In this document: positions 6,798 through 14,794 of the stretch, in pieces
Layout of the letters: the number at the start of each line of letters is the position of its first letter
Numbering within the stretch: the first letter of the stretch is position 1
Assembly: GCA_049972525.1 (NCBI GenBank)
Contig: JBMFKI010000003.1
Location: 1 to 64,000, forward strand
Length of the DNA: 64,000 nt
Source: JAVZLQ01 sp049972525
GTDB taxonomy: Archaea > Thermoproteota > Bathyarchaeia > Bathyarchaeales > Bathycorpusculaceae
Reading direction: 5' to 3'
Position numbers and translations under genes: made by a program
The notes under the pieces: generated by a model
The model's input: only the letters and a program-made list of their open reading frames with translations
What the model was told of the DNA's origin: nothing
Databases searched by the model: none

Positions 6798-7349
6798 ATG
6801 TTGGGCGTTGATAAAGTGGAAATAGTTGAAAAGACTCCTTGTCTCCTCGAACCTAGGAAACTTCAAATTTCCGCTCATGCAGGCAAGCCCTTAGATGAGA
6901 TATTGCCGATACTTTACTTAGCCCTACCCCATTCAAACTATTCCAAAGCTTTCGGCTCGGTCACCTTCCTCTTTAATGGAAAATTAGTGACCATATACTC
7001 TTCTGGAAAAATTAACTTAGGCTGCGTCGCCAGGGAAGAGATTGCAATAGAACTTTTAGAAAGCTTAAAAACTCTGATAAAGAGGGCTTTCAAGTATTAC
7101 AAAATTCATGGTCAACCAGACCCAAAGCTTGTTGAGAGAAAGGGGAAGGTAACTCCGCTTGAAATATACAAGTATCTGCCAAAGACAAACTGCAAAGAAT
7201 GCGGAGAACAAGGATGCTTCCCCTTCGCTGTAAAACTCGCAAACGGAGAAAGAACATTACAGGAATGTCCACAGCTTAAACTGCCAAAATATGGCAGCGG
7301 TAAAGAAGAGCTTGAGAGGATGCTGCAGCCTATAAAATTGGAATTTTAG
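6798..7349 (+). CDS. Fe-S protein with ACS/CODH-type Cys4 domain
   Basis: 183 residues. The C-terminal part (about 135-172) is the Fe-S domain found in corrinoid/acetyl-CoA synthase gamma subunits and related proteins: C-KE-C-GEQG-C-FPFAVKLANGERTLQE-CP. The N-terminal 120 residues show a mixed alpha/beta domain with one conserved-looking GCVAREE and are otherwise unassigned. It follows arsR by 19 nt and precedes a DGC-domain gene by 13 nt, so it is probably co-regulated. Likely a redox or cofactor-handling accessory protein; substrate unknown. Confidence 0.75.
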   Translation: MLGVDKVEIVEKTPCLLEPRKLQISAHAGKPLDEILPILYLALPHSNYSKAFGSVTFLFNGKLVTIYSSGKINLGCVAREEIAIELLESLKTLIKRAFKYYKIHGQPDPKLVERKGKVTPLEIYKYLPKTNCKECGEQGCFPFAVKLANGERTLQECPQLKLPKYGSGKEELERMLQPIKLEF

Positions 7350-7362
7350 GAGGTGAGAATAA

Positions 7363-7767
7363 TTGGAAGTGGAGGAAAAGAAGGGGCTAAAGATACTTGA
7401 AAGCTGTTATAAGTCTGCTGAACACGAAAATGTAATTTGGGTTTGCGACGGAGCCGCAAACGTTGGACAAATAGGACACGCCGTCGGAGTTTTATTGACC
7501 AATTTGGACAAGGCTAGAATGTGCTGCACAACAGCTGTTGCCGCAAGTTCGAAACCGCACTTGGACATAGCAGAAAAAGCCAAAAAGAACATAGTCATAA
7601 ACGGATGTAGCAACAGATGCGCTTCAAAAGTTATGGAGAAAGCTGGAAAAAGAATTGATTATGAAATTGACATATCAAAATATCTGCAGAAAGTACCCAC
7701 ACTTGACATTTATGAAGCAGACGTCAAGAAAATAGCTAAAATAGTCATGGAAGAGGCAAAACTATAA
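7363..7767 (+). CDS. DGC-domain putative zinc-binding protein
   Basis: 134 residues. Landmarks of the DGC family are visible: CDGAANVGQIGHAVGVLL (residues 27-44), a Cys pair RMCCTTAVAA and INGCSNRCASKVMEKAG. Family members are described only as putative zinc- or metal-binding proteins. The TTG start is supported by an exact AGGAGGTGA at 7349-7357. It closes the arsR operon. The presence of DGC with Fe-S proteins hints at metal or thiol handling, which is inference. Confidence 0.82.
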   Translation: MEVEEKKGLKILESCYKSAEHENVIWVCDGAANVGQIGHAVGVLLTNLDKARMCCTTAVAASSKPHLDIAEKAKKNIVINGCSNRCASKVMEKAGKRIDYEIDISKYLQKVPTLDIYEADVKKIAKIVMEEAKL

Positions 7768-7774
7768 GCAATAT

Positions 7775-8104
7775 TTAGATAGTCCAGTAGGAGCATATTG
7801 TCAAATCATTTCTTTTAAACTGGTTTTTGAGAAATTCTTTAATGTCTTCCTCGCTTATGTAGCGGTTTCCCTTGGCATCCTTCCTAAGCGGTATGCCTGT
7901 TTCCTTTAGCGTTTCGCCCTTAGCAAAGTCTATTAGCACATAGTAAGCCCTTCCAGAAGGCAGTATAAGCCTCAAATTTGTAAGCTCTCTGTTGGGCGAT
8001 AAGCCATCCTGTTCAATGTTGTAGACTATGGAGTTAACTTTTAACTCTTCTGCGAGACGTTTAAACTCTTTCCAACTTCTGATTTTAACAACACCTTCGC
8101 CCAT
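7775..8104 (-). CDS. Conserved-looking protein of unknown function
   Basis: 109 residues from the ATG at 8104 (MGEGVVKIRSWKEF). A longer frame reaches 8185 but would overlap the upstream zinc-ribbon gene by 46 nt; AAGGTTGATG lies upstream of the shorter start. Predicted alpha/beta with a strand-rich centre (ELTNLRLILPSGRAYYVLIDFAKGETLKETG) and a C-terminal helix (ISEEDIKEFLKNQF). No motif recognised. It converges with the DGC gene and follows the small zinc-ribbon gene. Confidence 0.55.
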   Translation of the reverse strand: MGEGVVKIRSWKEFKRLAEELKVNSIVYNIEQDGLSPNRELTNLRLILPSGRAYYVLIDFAKGETLKETGIPLRKDAKGNRYISEEDIKEFLKNQFKRNDLTICSYWTI

Positions 8105-8139
8105 TTTAACTGCATCAACCTTCTTGACAGTTTTGCATT

Positions 8140-8337
8140 TTATGGAAAGAGTTCTATTTCCTTTGTTTTGCCACATTTTACACAAACAAGTTTCACATGG
8201 GACTTGTCTTGAGTTAACCCTTCAGCTTTCCATTCATGGGCACATTCACTTTTTTGGCTCTCATTTGCCAATTGATTTTCCTCCGCATAGAATTTCGTGT
8301 TTGAGTTCTTAAATCTACTGCTTTGTCTGCATAACAC
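8140..8337 (-). CDS. Small CxxC protein
   Basis: 65 residues. The C-terminal half has C-x-H-x-W and VKLVCVKCGKTKEIELFP, a single zinc-knuckle-like set (CAHEW plus CVKC) that could bind zinc as Cys3His. The N-terminal 30 residues are polar and the true start may be further in. It diverges from the PadR gene with 39 nt between them. Function unknown. Confidence 0.5.
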   Translation of the reverse strand: MLCRQSSRFKNSNTKFYAEENQLANESQKSECAHEWKAEGLTQDKSHVKLVCVKCGKTKEIELFP

Positions 8338-8376
8338 TTATATATGTAACATTGTTATACACTATCGCTGATAATC

Positions 8377-8763
8377 ATGTGTGGCCCAAAACATTGCGGT
8401 TGCTGGCACGACTATCCAGAACGCGGATGGATACAATTCCTACTAATGCGCATACTTTATGAAAAACCAATGCACGGCTACCAACTCCTAGAAGAAATAG
8501 AACAGCGAAGCAGCGGATGCCACAAACTAGAACCAGGCTCCATATACACGCTCCTAAGAAGAATGGAAGAAAGAGGCCTCTTAGAGTCTAAATGGGAAAA
8601 AGTCGAAGGCGGCCCAGACAGAAGAGTCTACAGCCTAACAGATAGGGGAGTTGAAGCCCTAAAAATGGGGTTGGAATCCATTGTCAAGAGGAAGATGCTC
8701 TTCGACGATTTGACAAAGTTTTATCATGAAAATTTTGAAAAAAGAAAAGGAGGTGAGAGGTAG
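8377..8763 (+). CDS. PadR family regulator with Cys/His N-terminus
   Basis: 128 residues. A PadR winged helix spans 15-105 (LLMRILYEKPMHGYQLLEEIE, LEPGSIYTLLRRMEERGLLES, DRRVYSLTDRG). The N-terminus MCGPKHCGCWH is an unusual Cys/His cluster that could bind metal. A TATA-like CTTATATATG ends about 30 nt before the ATG, so the mRNA may be nearly leaderless; ATGTAACAT at 8344-8352 is a small palindrome overlapping it. It probably autoregulates and controls the following Cys-rich protein, cupin and ABC exporter. The ligand is unknown. Confidence 0.85.
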   Translation: MCGPKHCGCWHDYPERGWIQFLLMRILYEKPMHGYQLLEEIEQRSSGCHKLEPGSIYTLLRRMEERGLLESKWEKVEGGPDRRVYSLTDRGVEALKMGLESIVKRKMLFDDLTKFYHENFEKRKGGER

Positions 8764-8958
8764 ATGTGTGAATGCTGTTGTAACTATGGAACGGAAAAAC
8801 ACCATTCGCGCTATGAACACGAACATGAGCACCATATGGGTTTACCATTTCCGCTGATGGATGTGGAAGAAGAAATAAAAATGCTTGAAGAATACAAAGA
8901 AGCCCTAACAAAAAGACTGGAAAAAGTAAACAAGCGACTTGAAACCCTAAAACGCTAA
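8764..8958 (+). CDS. Cys/His-rich coiled-coil partner of PadR
   Basis: 64 residues. MCECCCNYGTEKHHSRYEHEHEHHM is packed with Cys and His and should bind metal. Residues 33-64 are a heptad coiled coil (EEEIKMLEEYKEALTKRLEKVNKRLE). It resembles small DUF5320-type proteins, which often sit beside PadR or nitrogenase-cofactor-type genes. It starts right after the PadR stop with AGGAGGTGAGAGG upstream, so the two are co-translated. It may sense or store metal; this is inference. Confidence 0.72.
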   Translation: MCECCCNYGTEKHHSRYEHEHEHHMGLPFPLMDVEEEIKMLEEYKEALTKRLEKVNKRLETLKR

Positions 8959-9018
8959 GCCTCCGCATAAAACTTCGCTCATCACCCTTCACCAAATTTT
9001 TTAAAGGATGAAAACATT

Positions 9019-9354
9019 ATGAAAATAACAAAGTTGAGTGGGCTTGTGGAGTTCTCCCAAAAGAAAGGCTTATTGGATACTATGGAGGAGCGCAAGCGTG
9101 TAAAGAAAGACTTGCTGAAAACAAAAAACTACAATCTTGTGCTAATTTGTCTTAATGATGGTCAAGAAATTCCCTCCAGACCAGAGCCATATGAAGTTTG
9201 CTTTTACGTTATCGATGGAAGTGGCGAATTTACAGTGGGCAAAGAAAAAGCAAACTTATCCCGTGGCGAAATGCTCTTCGCTCCAGCAAATGTGCCCCGA
9301 GGAATACGAAGCAAAGAACGCTTAGTCTTGTTGGGAATACAAGAGCCTCATTAG
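9019..9354 (+). CDS. Single-domain cupin
   Basis: 111 residues with a small beta-barrel cupin: PYEVCFYVIDGSGEFTVGKEKANLSRGEMLFAPANVPRGI. The usual first-motif histidines are replaced by Tyr/Glu/Cys, so a metal site is doubtful. A basic helical N-terminus of about 40 residues precedes it. It lies between the PadR pair and the ABC exporter genes (11 nt to the latter's ATG), so it is likely in the same transcript. Substrate unknown. Confidence 0.75.
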   Translation: MKITKLSGLVEFSQKKGLLDTMEERKRVKKDLLKTKNYNLVLICLNDGQEIPSRPEPYEVCFYVIDGSGEFTVGKEKANLSRGEMLFAPANVPRGIRSKERLVLLGIQEPH

Positions 9355-9365
9355 AAGATGAAAAT

Positions 9366-10304
9366 ATGGAGTTAGCAATAAAAGTTCAAAACTTAACCAA
9401 ACATTTTGAGGATGTAACCGCAGTTGACCACATAAACTTTGAAGTTAAAAAAGGCGAAATCTTCGGATTCTTGGGTCCAAACGGTGCTGGAAAAACAACA
9501 ACAATCCGAATCCTCACAGGACTTTTAAAGCCTGACGAAGGAACAGCCTCTATAGTTGGCTATGACGTTTTGAGGAATCCAATAGAAGCTAAGCAGTGTA
9601 TGGGAGTTGTCCCAGAAGTTTCAAACGCTTACATAGACCTTTCCGCGTGGGAAAACCTAACCTTAATAGGAAAACTTTACGGAGTCCCAACCCATAGGCT
9701 TAAGGAAAACGCCACTAAACTCTTGAAGGAATTTGGATTATATGAGGTTAAGGATAAGCTTGTTAGAGGCTTCTCCAAAGGAATGAAACAAAAGCTTCTA
9801 TTATGCATGGCTTTAGTAAACGATCCGAAAGTGCTTTTCCTCGACGAACCGACTTCTGGGCTTGATGTTGAAAGCGCCAGACTTCTAAGAGAGAAAATCA
9901 CACAATACAATAAGGAAGGGAAGACTGTTTTCCTTTCAACCCACAACATGGAAGAGGCAAATCAACTATGCCATAGAACAGCAATAATAAACCATGGAAA
10001 AATAGCCGCTATAGACACGCCTGAAAACCTAAGAACCCAAAGCATGGAACTCCAATACATAGAAGTCCTCTTTAATAAACAAGTGAACATTAACGAAATT
10101 TCAAAACACCCAAACATAAGCAAAGCTTCTTTCATGGGAAATAAAGTGCGAGTTTACACAGCTAACCCATCAGCCATAATAGAATTTCTAGTGGACTTTG
10201 CCAAGCAGAAGAGCATACGCATCTTAAGTTTAAACACCATGATGCCCTCGCTGGAAGATGTTTTCATAAAACTCATAAAAGAAAAGGAGGCCATGCCAAT
10301 TTGA
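9366..10304 (+). CDS. ABC-2 type exporter, ATP-binding subunit
   Basis: 312 residues from the ATG at 9366; a longer frame from 9198 runs through the cupin gene and is not credible. Walker A is GPNGAGKTT (about residues 38-46), the signature is FSKGMKQK, Walker B is VLFLDEPTSGLD and the switch His is in STHNMEE. The C-terminal DUF4162-like tail ends with the LEDVFIKL motif typical of drug/lipid/natronin-type exporters. It pairs with the permease that starts 4 nt before its stop. The regulator context (PadR) suggests inducible efflux. Confidence 0.93.
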   Translation: MELAIKVQNLTKHFEDVTAVDHINFEVKKGEIFGFLGPNGAGKTTTIRILTGLLKPDEGTASIVGYDVLRNPIEAKQCMGVVPEVSNAYIDLSAWENLTLIGKLYGVPTHRLKENATKLLKEFGLYEVKDKLVRGFSKGMKQKLLLCMALVNDPKVLFLDEPTSGLDVESARLLREKITQYNKEGKTVFLSTHNMEEANQLCHRTAIINHGKIAAIDTPENLRTQSMELQYIEVLFNKQVNINEISKHPNISKASFMGNKVRVYTANPSAIIEFLVDFAKQKSIRILSLNTMMPSLEDVFIKLIKEKEAMPI

Positions 10305-11053
10305 GTAGGCTTGCAGAACAATTTAGACGCTCTTTTGTTATAGCCAAAAAGAATATGAAAATTTACTATTCAAAAGGACCAGTCATTATTTTCGGATTAG
10401 TATTCCCGCTTTTTTTGGCTTTGGCTTATGTTATAGGAAGAAACATACCATTAAAAGAGGTGCTGCCAGGACTAATTGGCATGACAACATTTTTCACAGC
10501 CACATCAGTAGGCCCCTCCATTGTTCCTTGGGAAACCCGCTCAAAAACCCTTGAAAGACTCTTATGCTGCCCAGTTTCCATTTGGACAATCATTTTCGGA
10601 GACATGGTTTCCTCCTTCCTCTTTGGGCTTATAATATCAGTTATTCCTCTAGCGTTGACACTGGTACTGGCAATTGAGCCATTAAACTTCATAGTGCTGC
10701 TTTTCGGCTTAATAATTGCAAACCTTTGCTTCGCAGCCCTAAGCGTTTTGCTTTCGGCTTACCCGCCAACAGACATACCGGCCACCTCAATGATGCTCTC
10801 ATCCCTAGTCAAGTTTCCACTTGTCTTTATAAGCGGAGTCTTCATACCTGTAGAAGAGTTGCCACCATGGGGAACAATCATAGCCTCCATCTCGCCACTA
10901 ACATACTTTACAGACATGGTTAGGCAGCTATTCCTAGGCAAGTGCTTTTATCCGCTGGCGCTAGACTTTCTGGCAGTTATAGCCTTCACAGCAGCGTTCG
11001 CATTTGCATCTATAGAACTACATAAGAAAACCCTTACAAAACGGCTAAGTTAA
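10301..11053 (+). CDS. ABC-2 type exporter, permease subunit
   Basis: 250 residues, about six membrane helices (for example 28-48, 58-75, 105-130, 138-160, 172-190, 225-243). The ABC2_membrane layout includes the conserved FISGVFIPVEELPPWGTIIASISPLTYFTDMVRQL stretch before the last helix. The TTG start at 10301 overlaps the ATPase stop and has AGGAGG at 10285-10290. Works with the preceding ATPase as an exporter; substrate unknown. Confidence 0.92.
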   Translation: MSRLAEQFRRSFVIAKKNMKIYYSKGPVIIFGLVFPLFLALAYVIGRNIPLKEVLPGLIGMTTFFTATSVGPSIVPWETRSKTLERLLCCPVSIWTIIFGDMVSSFLFGLIISVIPLALTLVLAIEPLNFIVLLFGLIIANLCFAALSVLLSAYPPTDIPATSMMLSSLVKFPLVFISGVFIPVEELPPWGTIIASISPLTYFTDMVRQLFLGKCFYPLALDFLAVIAFTAAFAFASIELHKKTLTKRLS

Positions 11054-11140
11054 TTTATCCACATAAAAAAGATTGACGAAGAAAGTCACAGTGATTATCC
11101 GTCAACGGAAAGTAAACGTATTATTCTCAAGTTTTTAATT

Positions 11141-11160
11141 GTGCAAAATGCACCTTTTTC
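11141..11160 (+). terminator. Possible transcription terminator of the exporter operon
   Basis: A short hairpin GTGCA-AAA-TGCAC (11141-11153) is followed by CTTTTTC. The T-tract alone is enough for many archaeal terminators. It stands about 90 nt after the permease stop. Between it and the tRNA (11161-11291) no gene was seen. Confidence 0.45.
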
Positions 11161-11291
11161 TGGGCCATTTTAACCTACCCCCTCCCCTATCTGTCATTCT
11201 ACATGGCATGATCATGCCGAAACCTACACACTATGTAACCCTTTGCTAAAAGCGGAAATAGCCGAGCGGGTGTCGCGTTTTATTCCCTTCA

Positions 11292-11369
11292 TGGTGCTCC
11301 GGCCGGGATTTGAACCCGGGTCCGCGGCTCGAGAGGCCGCTATACTTGACCGGACTATACTACCGGAGC
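11292..11369 (-). tRNA. tRNA-Glu (CTC), CCA encoded
   Basis: The minus strand folds as a complete tRNA. The acceptor GCTCCGG/CCGGAGC is fully paired. The anticodon stem GCGGC/GCCGC encloses loop CTCTCGA, so the anticodon is CUC (Glu). The T-arm is CCGGG-TTCAAAT-CCCGG. The discriminator A is at 11295 and the CCA is genomically encoded (11292-11294). No intron. The 5' part of this gene is repeated in partial form at 11371-11389 and 16657-16680, which marks it as the attachment target of the neighbouring element. Confidence 0.96.
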
Positions 11370-11370
11370 C

Positions 11371-11389
11371 CTGAACTATACTACCGAGA
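11371..11389 (-). repeat. Partial tRNA-Glu repeat, tRNA-proximal att-like site
   Basis: On the minus strand TCTCGGTAGTATAGTTCAG copies the tRNA 5' segment CTCCGGTAGTATAGTCCGG (11346-11368) with few changes, 2 nt upstream of the tRNA and 3 nt after the integrase stop. It is best read as a remnant att site. Confidence 0.6.
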
Positions 11390-11391
11390 TT

Positions 11392-12181
11392 TTATTTTCT
11401 TTTGCGGTATATAGCCACTTCGTCTTTTTCGCTGTATCGGACAAATTCAAATCCTGCCTCAATGAGTTTCTTTTCCTCTTCAAGGTTTTTCGCTGTTGCC
11501 ACGTGCCATTCGTCGCTTTCAAAATTTATGAGTTGGGTGTAGAGGTCTGTGTTTTCAAGTTTCTTATGCCCTAAGAGTTGCTGGACCCATTTTATGTTTT
11601 TTGTGCGGTGGTATTCCATTGTGGCTTTCCAGTGGCGGAATGTGTGGAGGCGTATTTGTTTTAGTCGGGGGTTTTGAAGTTTGGCTGCGAGTCGGCAGCG
11701 TTGTTTGTAAAAGTTCCTTCGCAGGGTGTGGGCGTTTGTGTTGAATATGAACTCGCTTGTTTTTGGTAGCTCATTGATCATTGCTATTGTTTTAGGTGAA
11801 ACTTTAATGATTCTGGGTAAGCTGCCCTTAACTGGGTTGTTTATCCTTATTGTGCATGATTTTTCATCGATGTCTATCCATTTTAGTTTTATGGCTTCTG
11901 CTGTTCTGGCCCCGGTATCCTTTAGCACTTGTAGGAACGTGGCGGTTTTCTTTCCGCAGCCGTGATGAGTTGATTAAGCTCTTCCTCTGTTGAGATGAAG
12001 GGCAGTTTCCTTTACACTCTAACTTTTGGTAGTTTCCATGAAATGTTGAAGGTTTTAGCGAAACTTTCATAGGCTGTGATGAAAACCTTTTTATTATTAC
12101 CCGTCCAGTTGTTCGTTGCTAAAACTGTTAAGACACTGTTTGGATCCATCAAATTGGCACCCTTTTCATGAGCTGTTTAAG
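11392..12181 (-). pseudogene. Tyrosine integrase, broken
   Basis: An open frame at 11392-11928 carries the catalytic core: GARTAEAIKLKW (first Arg), HTFRHWKAT (H-x2-R), LLGHKKLENT and the likely Tyr in DLYTQL. Upstream DNA continues the gene in pieces. LPFISTEEELNQLIT and CGKKTATFLQ are in different frames, with a one-base shift near 11955-11961. ISWKLPKVRV is followed by an in-frame TAA at 12012-12014. A further shift near 12160 separates RLKQLMKR from ANLMDPNS. The N-terminus is lost at the next gene. Its family resembles integrases common in uncultured TACK archaea. It is adjacent to its probable target, tRNA-Glu. The first Arg and H-R-Y survive, but a functional enzyme is unlikely. Confidence 0.88.
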
Positions 12182-12182
12182 T

Positions 12183-12596
12183 CTAATGACACGTTGGGCA
12201 ATAGTTGACTCCGCTAAGCCCAATTTTCTTCAAAAATTCGTTGTAGTTTAGGGGTTGTTCCCAGTCGCTTATGCATCCTCCTGCTGGTATTAAGATTACT
12301 GTTATCTCTTCTGGAAGTTCTTTCTTTGGGTTATCCCTTACATTAAACATTTTTCCGGAGGGATCGTAGGCTGTTATTGCAACTTGTTTGTAGAATCTAT
12401 TTTCAACTGGGTGATAAACCATGTGGAGGAGGCTTCCATAACCTTGAACAGGGAAATTTCTCTTAGCCCTTATGATTTTGTCTATTTCAGTAATGGCGTC
12501 TATGATGTTTTCGTTATCATTTAATAGAAGATTTAGTTCACGCCCTATAAGCTTATTAATTTGAGGCTGATGAATAATGAGTTTTACCCTTTTCAT
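12183..12596 (-). CDS. Unknown protein, possibly beta-grasp-like, CxxC tail
   Basis: 137 residues. The predicted order is strand (VKLIIHQPQ), helix (NIIDAITEIDKIIR), strands with YGSLLHMVYHPVENRFYKQVAITAYD, then LPEEITVILIPAGGCISDW. The late GG after a hydrophobic strand recalls MoaD/ubiquitin-like proteins, but the chain continues 25 residues to end NYCPTCH, a possible metal knuckle. I do not recognise a family; the beta-grasp idea is weak inference. It lies inside the integrative element next to the broken integrase. Confidence 0.5.
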   Translation of the reverse strand: MKRVKLIIHQPQINKLIGRELNLLLNDNENIIDAITEIDKIIRAKRNFPVQGYGSLLHMVYHPVENRFYKQVAITAYDPSGKMFNVRDNPKKELPEEITVILIPAGGCISDWEQPLNYNEFLKKIGLSGVNYCPTCH

Positions 12597-12669
12597 TTAT
12601 TGCCCCAGCGTATCTTTCCACTTTTACACGTGCTCTCAGTTTTTCTGCGAGAAGAAAATTTTTAGGCTA

Positions 12670-12855
12670 CTATTCTAAAACGCTTTGCGATTTCAGGCGT
12701 TCCTTAATGTAATCCTTGAGTATCCATTCATCTTTTTCTTCATGTTTCACGCGCTCCCTTGCTGGGCATTTTTCTTTAAGCTCGTTTTCTGGAAGCAGGC
12801 ATGTCCCATCTACAGCTAAGTAGGGACAGTCTATGATCAAGCATCTCTTACCCAT
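12670..12855 (-). CDS. Small Cys-rich protein
   Basis: 61 residues. MGKRCLIIDCPYLAVDGTC..EKCPARERVKHEEKDEW has four Cys in the first 30 residues (C-x4-C-x8-C-x10-C), suggesting a small metal-bound or disulfide domain, followed by a charged helix. No family recognised. It is between the unknown 137-residue gene and the SerK/CysK-like fusion, within the element. The space 12856-13051 is A/T-rich with no gene seen. Confidence 0.45.
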   Translation of the reverse strand: MGKRCLIIDCPYLAVDGTCLLPENELKEKCPARERVKHEEKDEWILKDYIKERLKSQSVLE

Positions 12856-13051
12856 TCAAGTCGCCTTAACTATTTTTCACTATTTAATGTTATTAATTTC
12901 GAATTTATAAGGATATTCGTTTATTTATCGAACAAACGTTTAAATTTTGGTCAAATTTTTAATCAAATATGCGAACAACAGTTTTGTACTGCTAATGGCT
13001 TTAAAAATAGTCCGCAAAAGGAAGCACCCGTCGTTTAAGAAGTGTTAACGT

Positions 13052-14782
13052 TTACTTTTCTGTGTTTGCAAAATAGTTTTCAAACTGCTCAGCATATTTA
13101 TAACCGGTATCTGGGAAAACTAGGACGCAGATTCCTTGTTCTTCTTCGATTTTGTTGAAGGCGCTGAAAACGGCGCCTGCGCTTAACCCTACGAGGAGCC
13201 CTTCTTCCCTTGCAATTTGGATGGCGCCTTCTAGGGCTTCTTTCTGCGTGACATCGATGATTTTGTCAAATTGGACCCAGTGATACCATTTCATCCCTGT
13301 TTCTATTCTTCTTATGCCTGGGATAACTTCGTTTGGCGCTGGTTGAACTCCCATGATTTTTATGTTGTTCTTGTATTTGGTCTTGAAATAGAAGGATATT
13401 GCGCTCATGTGTCCGGATGTTCCTAAGCCGCCTATTATGCATGAAGGCTTCAGCCCTAAGCTTGCTAGTTGCTCGTCAATTTCTCTTGCAGTATGCTTTA
13501 AGTGGACTTTGAAGTTTGCATCGTTTTCAAATTGGTTTAAGTGTGCAGCCTTATCCCTCTTAGCTTCATTGTCCACTTGGTCTATGGCTTCTACTGTTAA
13601 GCCGACTGGGAGTCTCACAACTTCGGCGCCTAAAACTTTAAGGTATATGTCGCTTGCCTTCTGTATTGTCTTTGGTATGTAGAGTTTTGCTTTAACTCCC
13701 ATTATGTTTGCTATGGATGTTAGGGCTATTCCAGTGTTTGTGGAAGTTGCTTCGTACAATATTTCCTTAAGGTTTCCTCTTTCTTTGGCTTCCATAATCA
13801 TTGAGAAGCCTATGCGATCTTTTACGCTGTTGCTGAATGGGTTAAACCCTTCCAGTTTGGCCCAAACACTTAGTTTGTCGTTTGATATTGAATTTAACTT
13901 TACCAGAGGGGTTGGCCACCCCTCATAAAGTAACTCTAACGTGCTGCTGTAAACTTTTAAGTGATTTCTGCTGCTGTCTTTTTGTGCTAACAGATTTTTT
14001 AAGGGAATGCTTATTTGGAGTGGTTCATTTAGCACCTTGAAACTTTTGGGTGGAAGTTTTGGTCCTTTAAGCCCAGCTTCTATTATCGTTTCTTTCGTGA
14101 CTGGTTTAAGACCGTTTTGCAGAGACTTTATCTCCACTTTTGCGATTTTAACTGTAAAAGCGGGCATTTTCACTGCTGAAAGGAGGTCAAGTGCGTAGTA
14201 AGTTTCATAACCATCTAATACAATGCCAGTTTCCCCATCTACAATTAATGCGTTTTCAACAACGCCAGACTCTAGTATTTTGGAATGAATCTTTAGGGCT
14301 TCTTTGAAATCGACGTGCATTGCTGGTTTTATGTTTTTTGCGTCTACAAGTTGGAGTTCACCCTTCAACACCTCGATTGGAATATCAGCTCTCTTCTCAA
14401 TTGCGAAAATATGCGTTAGGTTATCGCTCATCTTTATCATATGCCGAGATGATTTTGGCGGAAGTTTTTTCCCGCTTAACCCAGCTTCTATCACATCCTT
14501 TTTCGTCAATTTTTTATCTTTTCTCCAACTTTGGACCAGTATGTCATGCGAGTTGTAGTCAACGTAAACTACTGGAATCTTCTTGCATCCTAAGTTCTTC
14601 AGCGCGTTGAATCGATGTTGGCCATCAAGGATCACGTTTGTGTTTTTGTCAGCGACTATTGCGAACTTCAAAATTTTGTCAGAGGCTATTTTTTGGATTA
14701 AGTCCTTTAGGTGCTGGAGGTCAACATCTTCGTGTTGCTTAAGTTCGTTTAGATTAGTGAGCTGTAGTTTTGTGTCGATCAT
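13052..14782 (-). CDS. Fusion: tandem SerK/ParB-like modules plus cysteine synthase-like enzyme
   Basis: 576 residues in three parts. Residues 1-115 are a ParB/sulfiredoxin-like module matching archaeal ADP-dependent serine kinase SerK: ILDGQHRFNALKNLGCKKIP (51-70), a SWRKD segment and GLSGKKLPPKSSRHMI. Residues about 128-250 repeat it in weaker form: VLDGYETYYAL has lost the H-R, and GLKGPKLPPKSFKV ends it. Residues 275-576 are a fold-type II PLP enzyme of the cysteine synthase family, with NPFSNSVKDRIG (Lys321 the expected PLP lysine) and EATSTNTGIAL (344-354) as substrate loop. SerK makes O-phosphoserine, and archaeal sulfhydrylases can use it to make cysteine, so one chain may do both steps. 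That coupling is inferred. Divergent from an HTH gene with shared operators. Confidence 0.82.
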   Translation of the reverse strand: MIDTKLQLTNLNELKQHEDVDLQHLKDLIQKIASDKILKFAIVADKNTNVILDGQHRFNALKNLGCKKIPVVYVDYNSHDILVQSWRKDKKLTKKDVIEAGLSGKKLPPKSSRHMIKMSDNLTHIFAIEKRADIPIEVLKGELQLVDAKNIKPAMHVDFKEALKIHSKILESGVVENALIVDGETGIVLDGYETYYALDLLSAVKMPAFTVKIAKVEIKSLQNGLKPVTKETIIEAGLKGPKLPPKSFKVLNEPLQISIPLKNLLAQKDSSRNHLKVYSSTLELLYEGWPTPLVKLNSISNDKLSVWAKLEGFNPFSNSVKDRIGFSMIMEAKERGNLKEILYEATSTNTGIALTSIANIMGVKAKLYIPKTIQKASDIYLKVLGAEVVRLPVGLTVEAIDQVDNEAKRDKAAHLNQFENDANFKVHLKHTAREIDEQLASLGLKPSCIIGGLGTSGHMSAISFYFKTKYKNNIKIMGVQPAPNEVIPGIRRIETGMKWYHWVQFDKIIDVTQKEALEGAIQIAREEGLLVGLSAGAVFSAFNKIEEEQGICVLVFPDTGYKYAEQFENYFANTEK

Positions 14783-14794
14783 CTTTCATAGCCT

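Noticed and set aside
9198..9365. Longer start for the ABC ATPase
   Set aside because: The extension is the cupin gene in another frame; the conserved N-terminus begins at 9366.
11864..12070. 68-residue minus-strand frame upstream of the integrase core
   Set aside because: It is a shifted reading of the broken integrase; the homologous peptide pieces lie in other frames.
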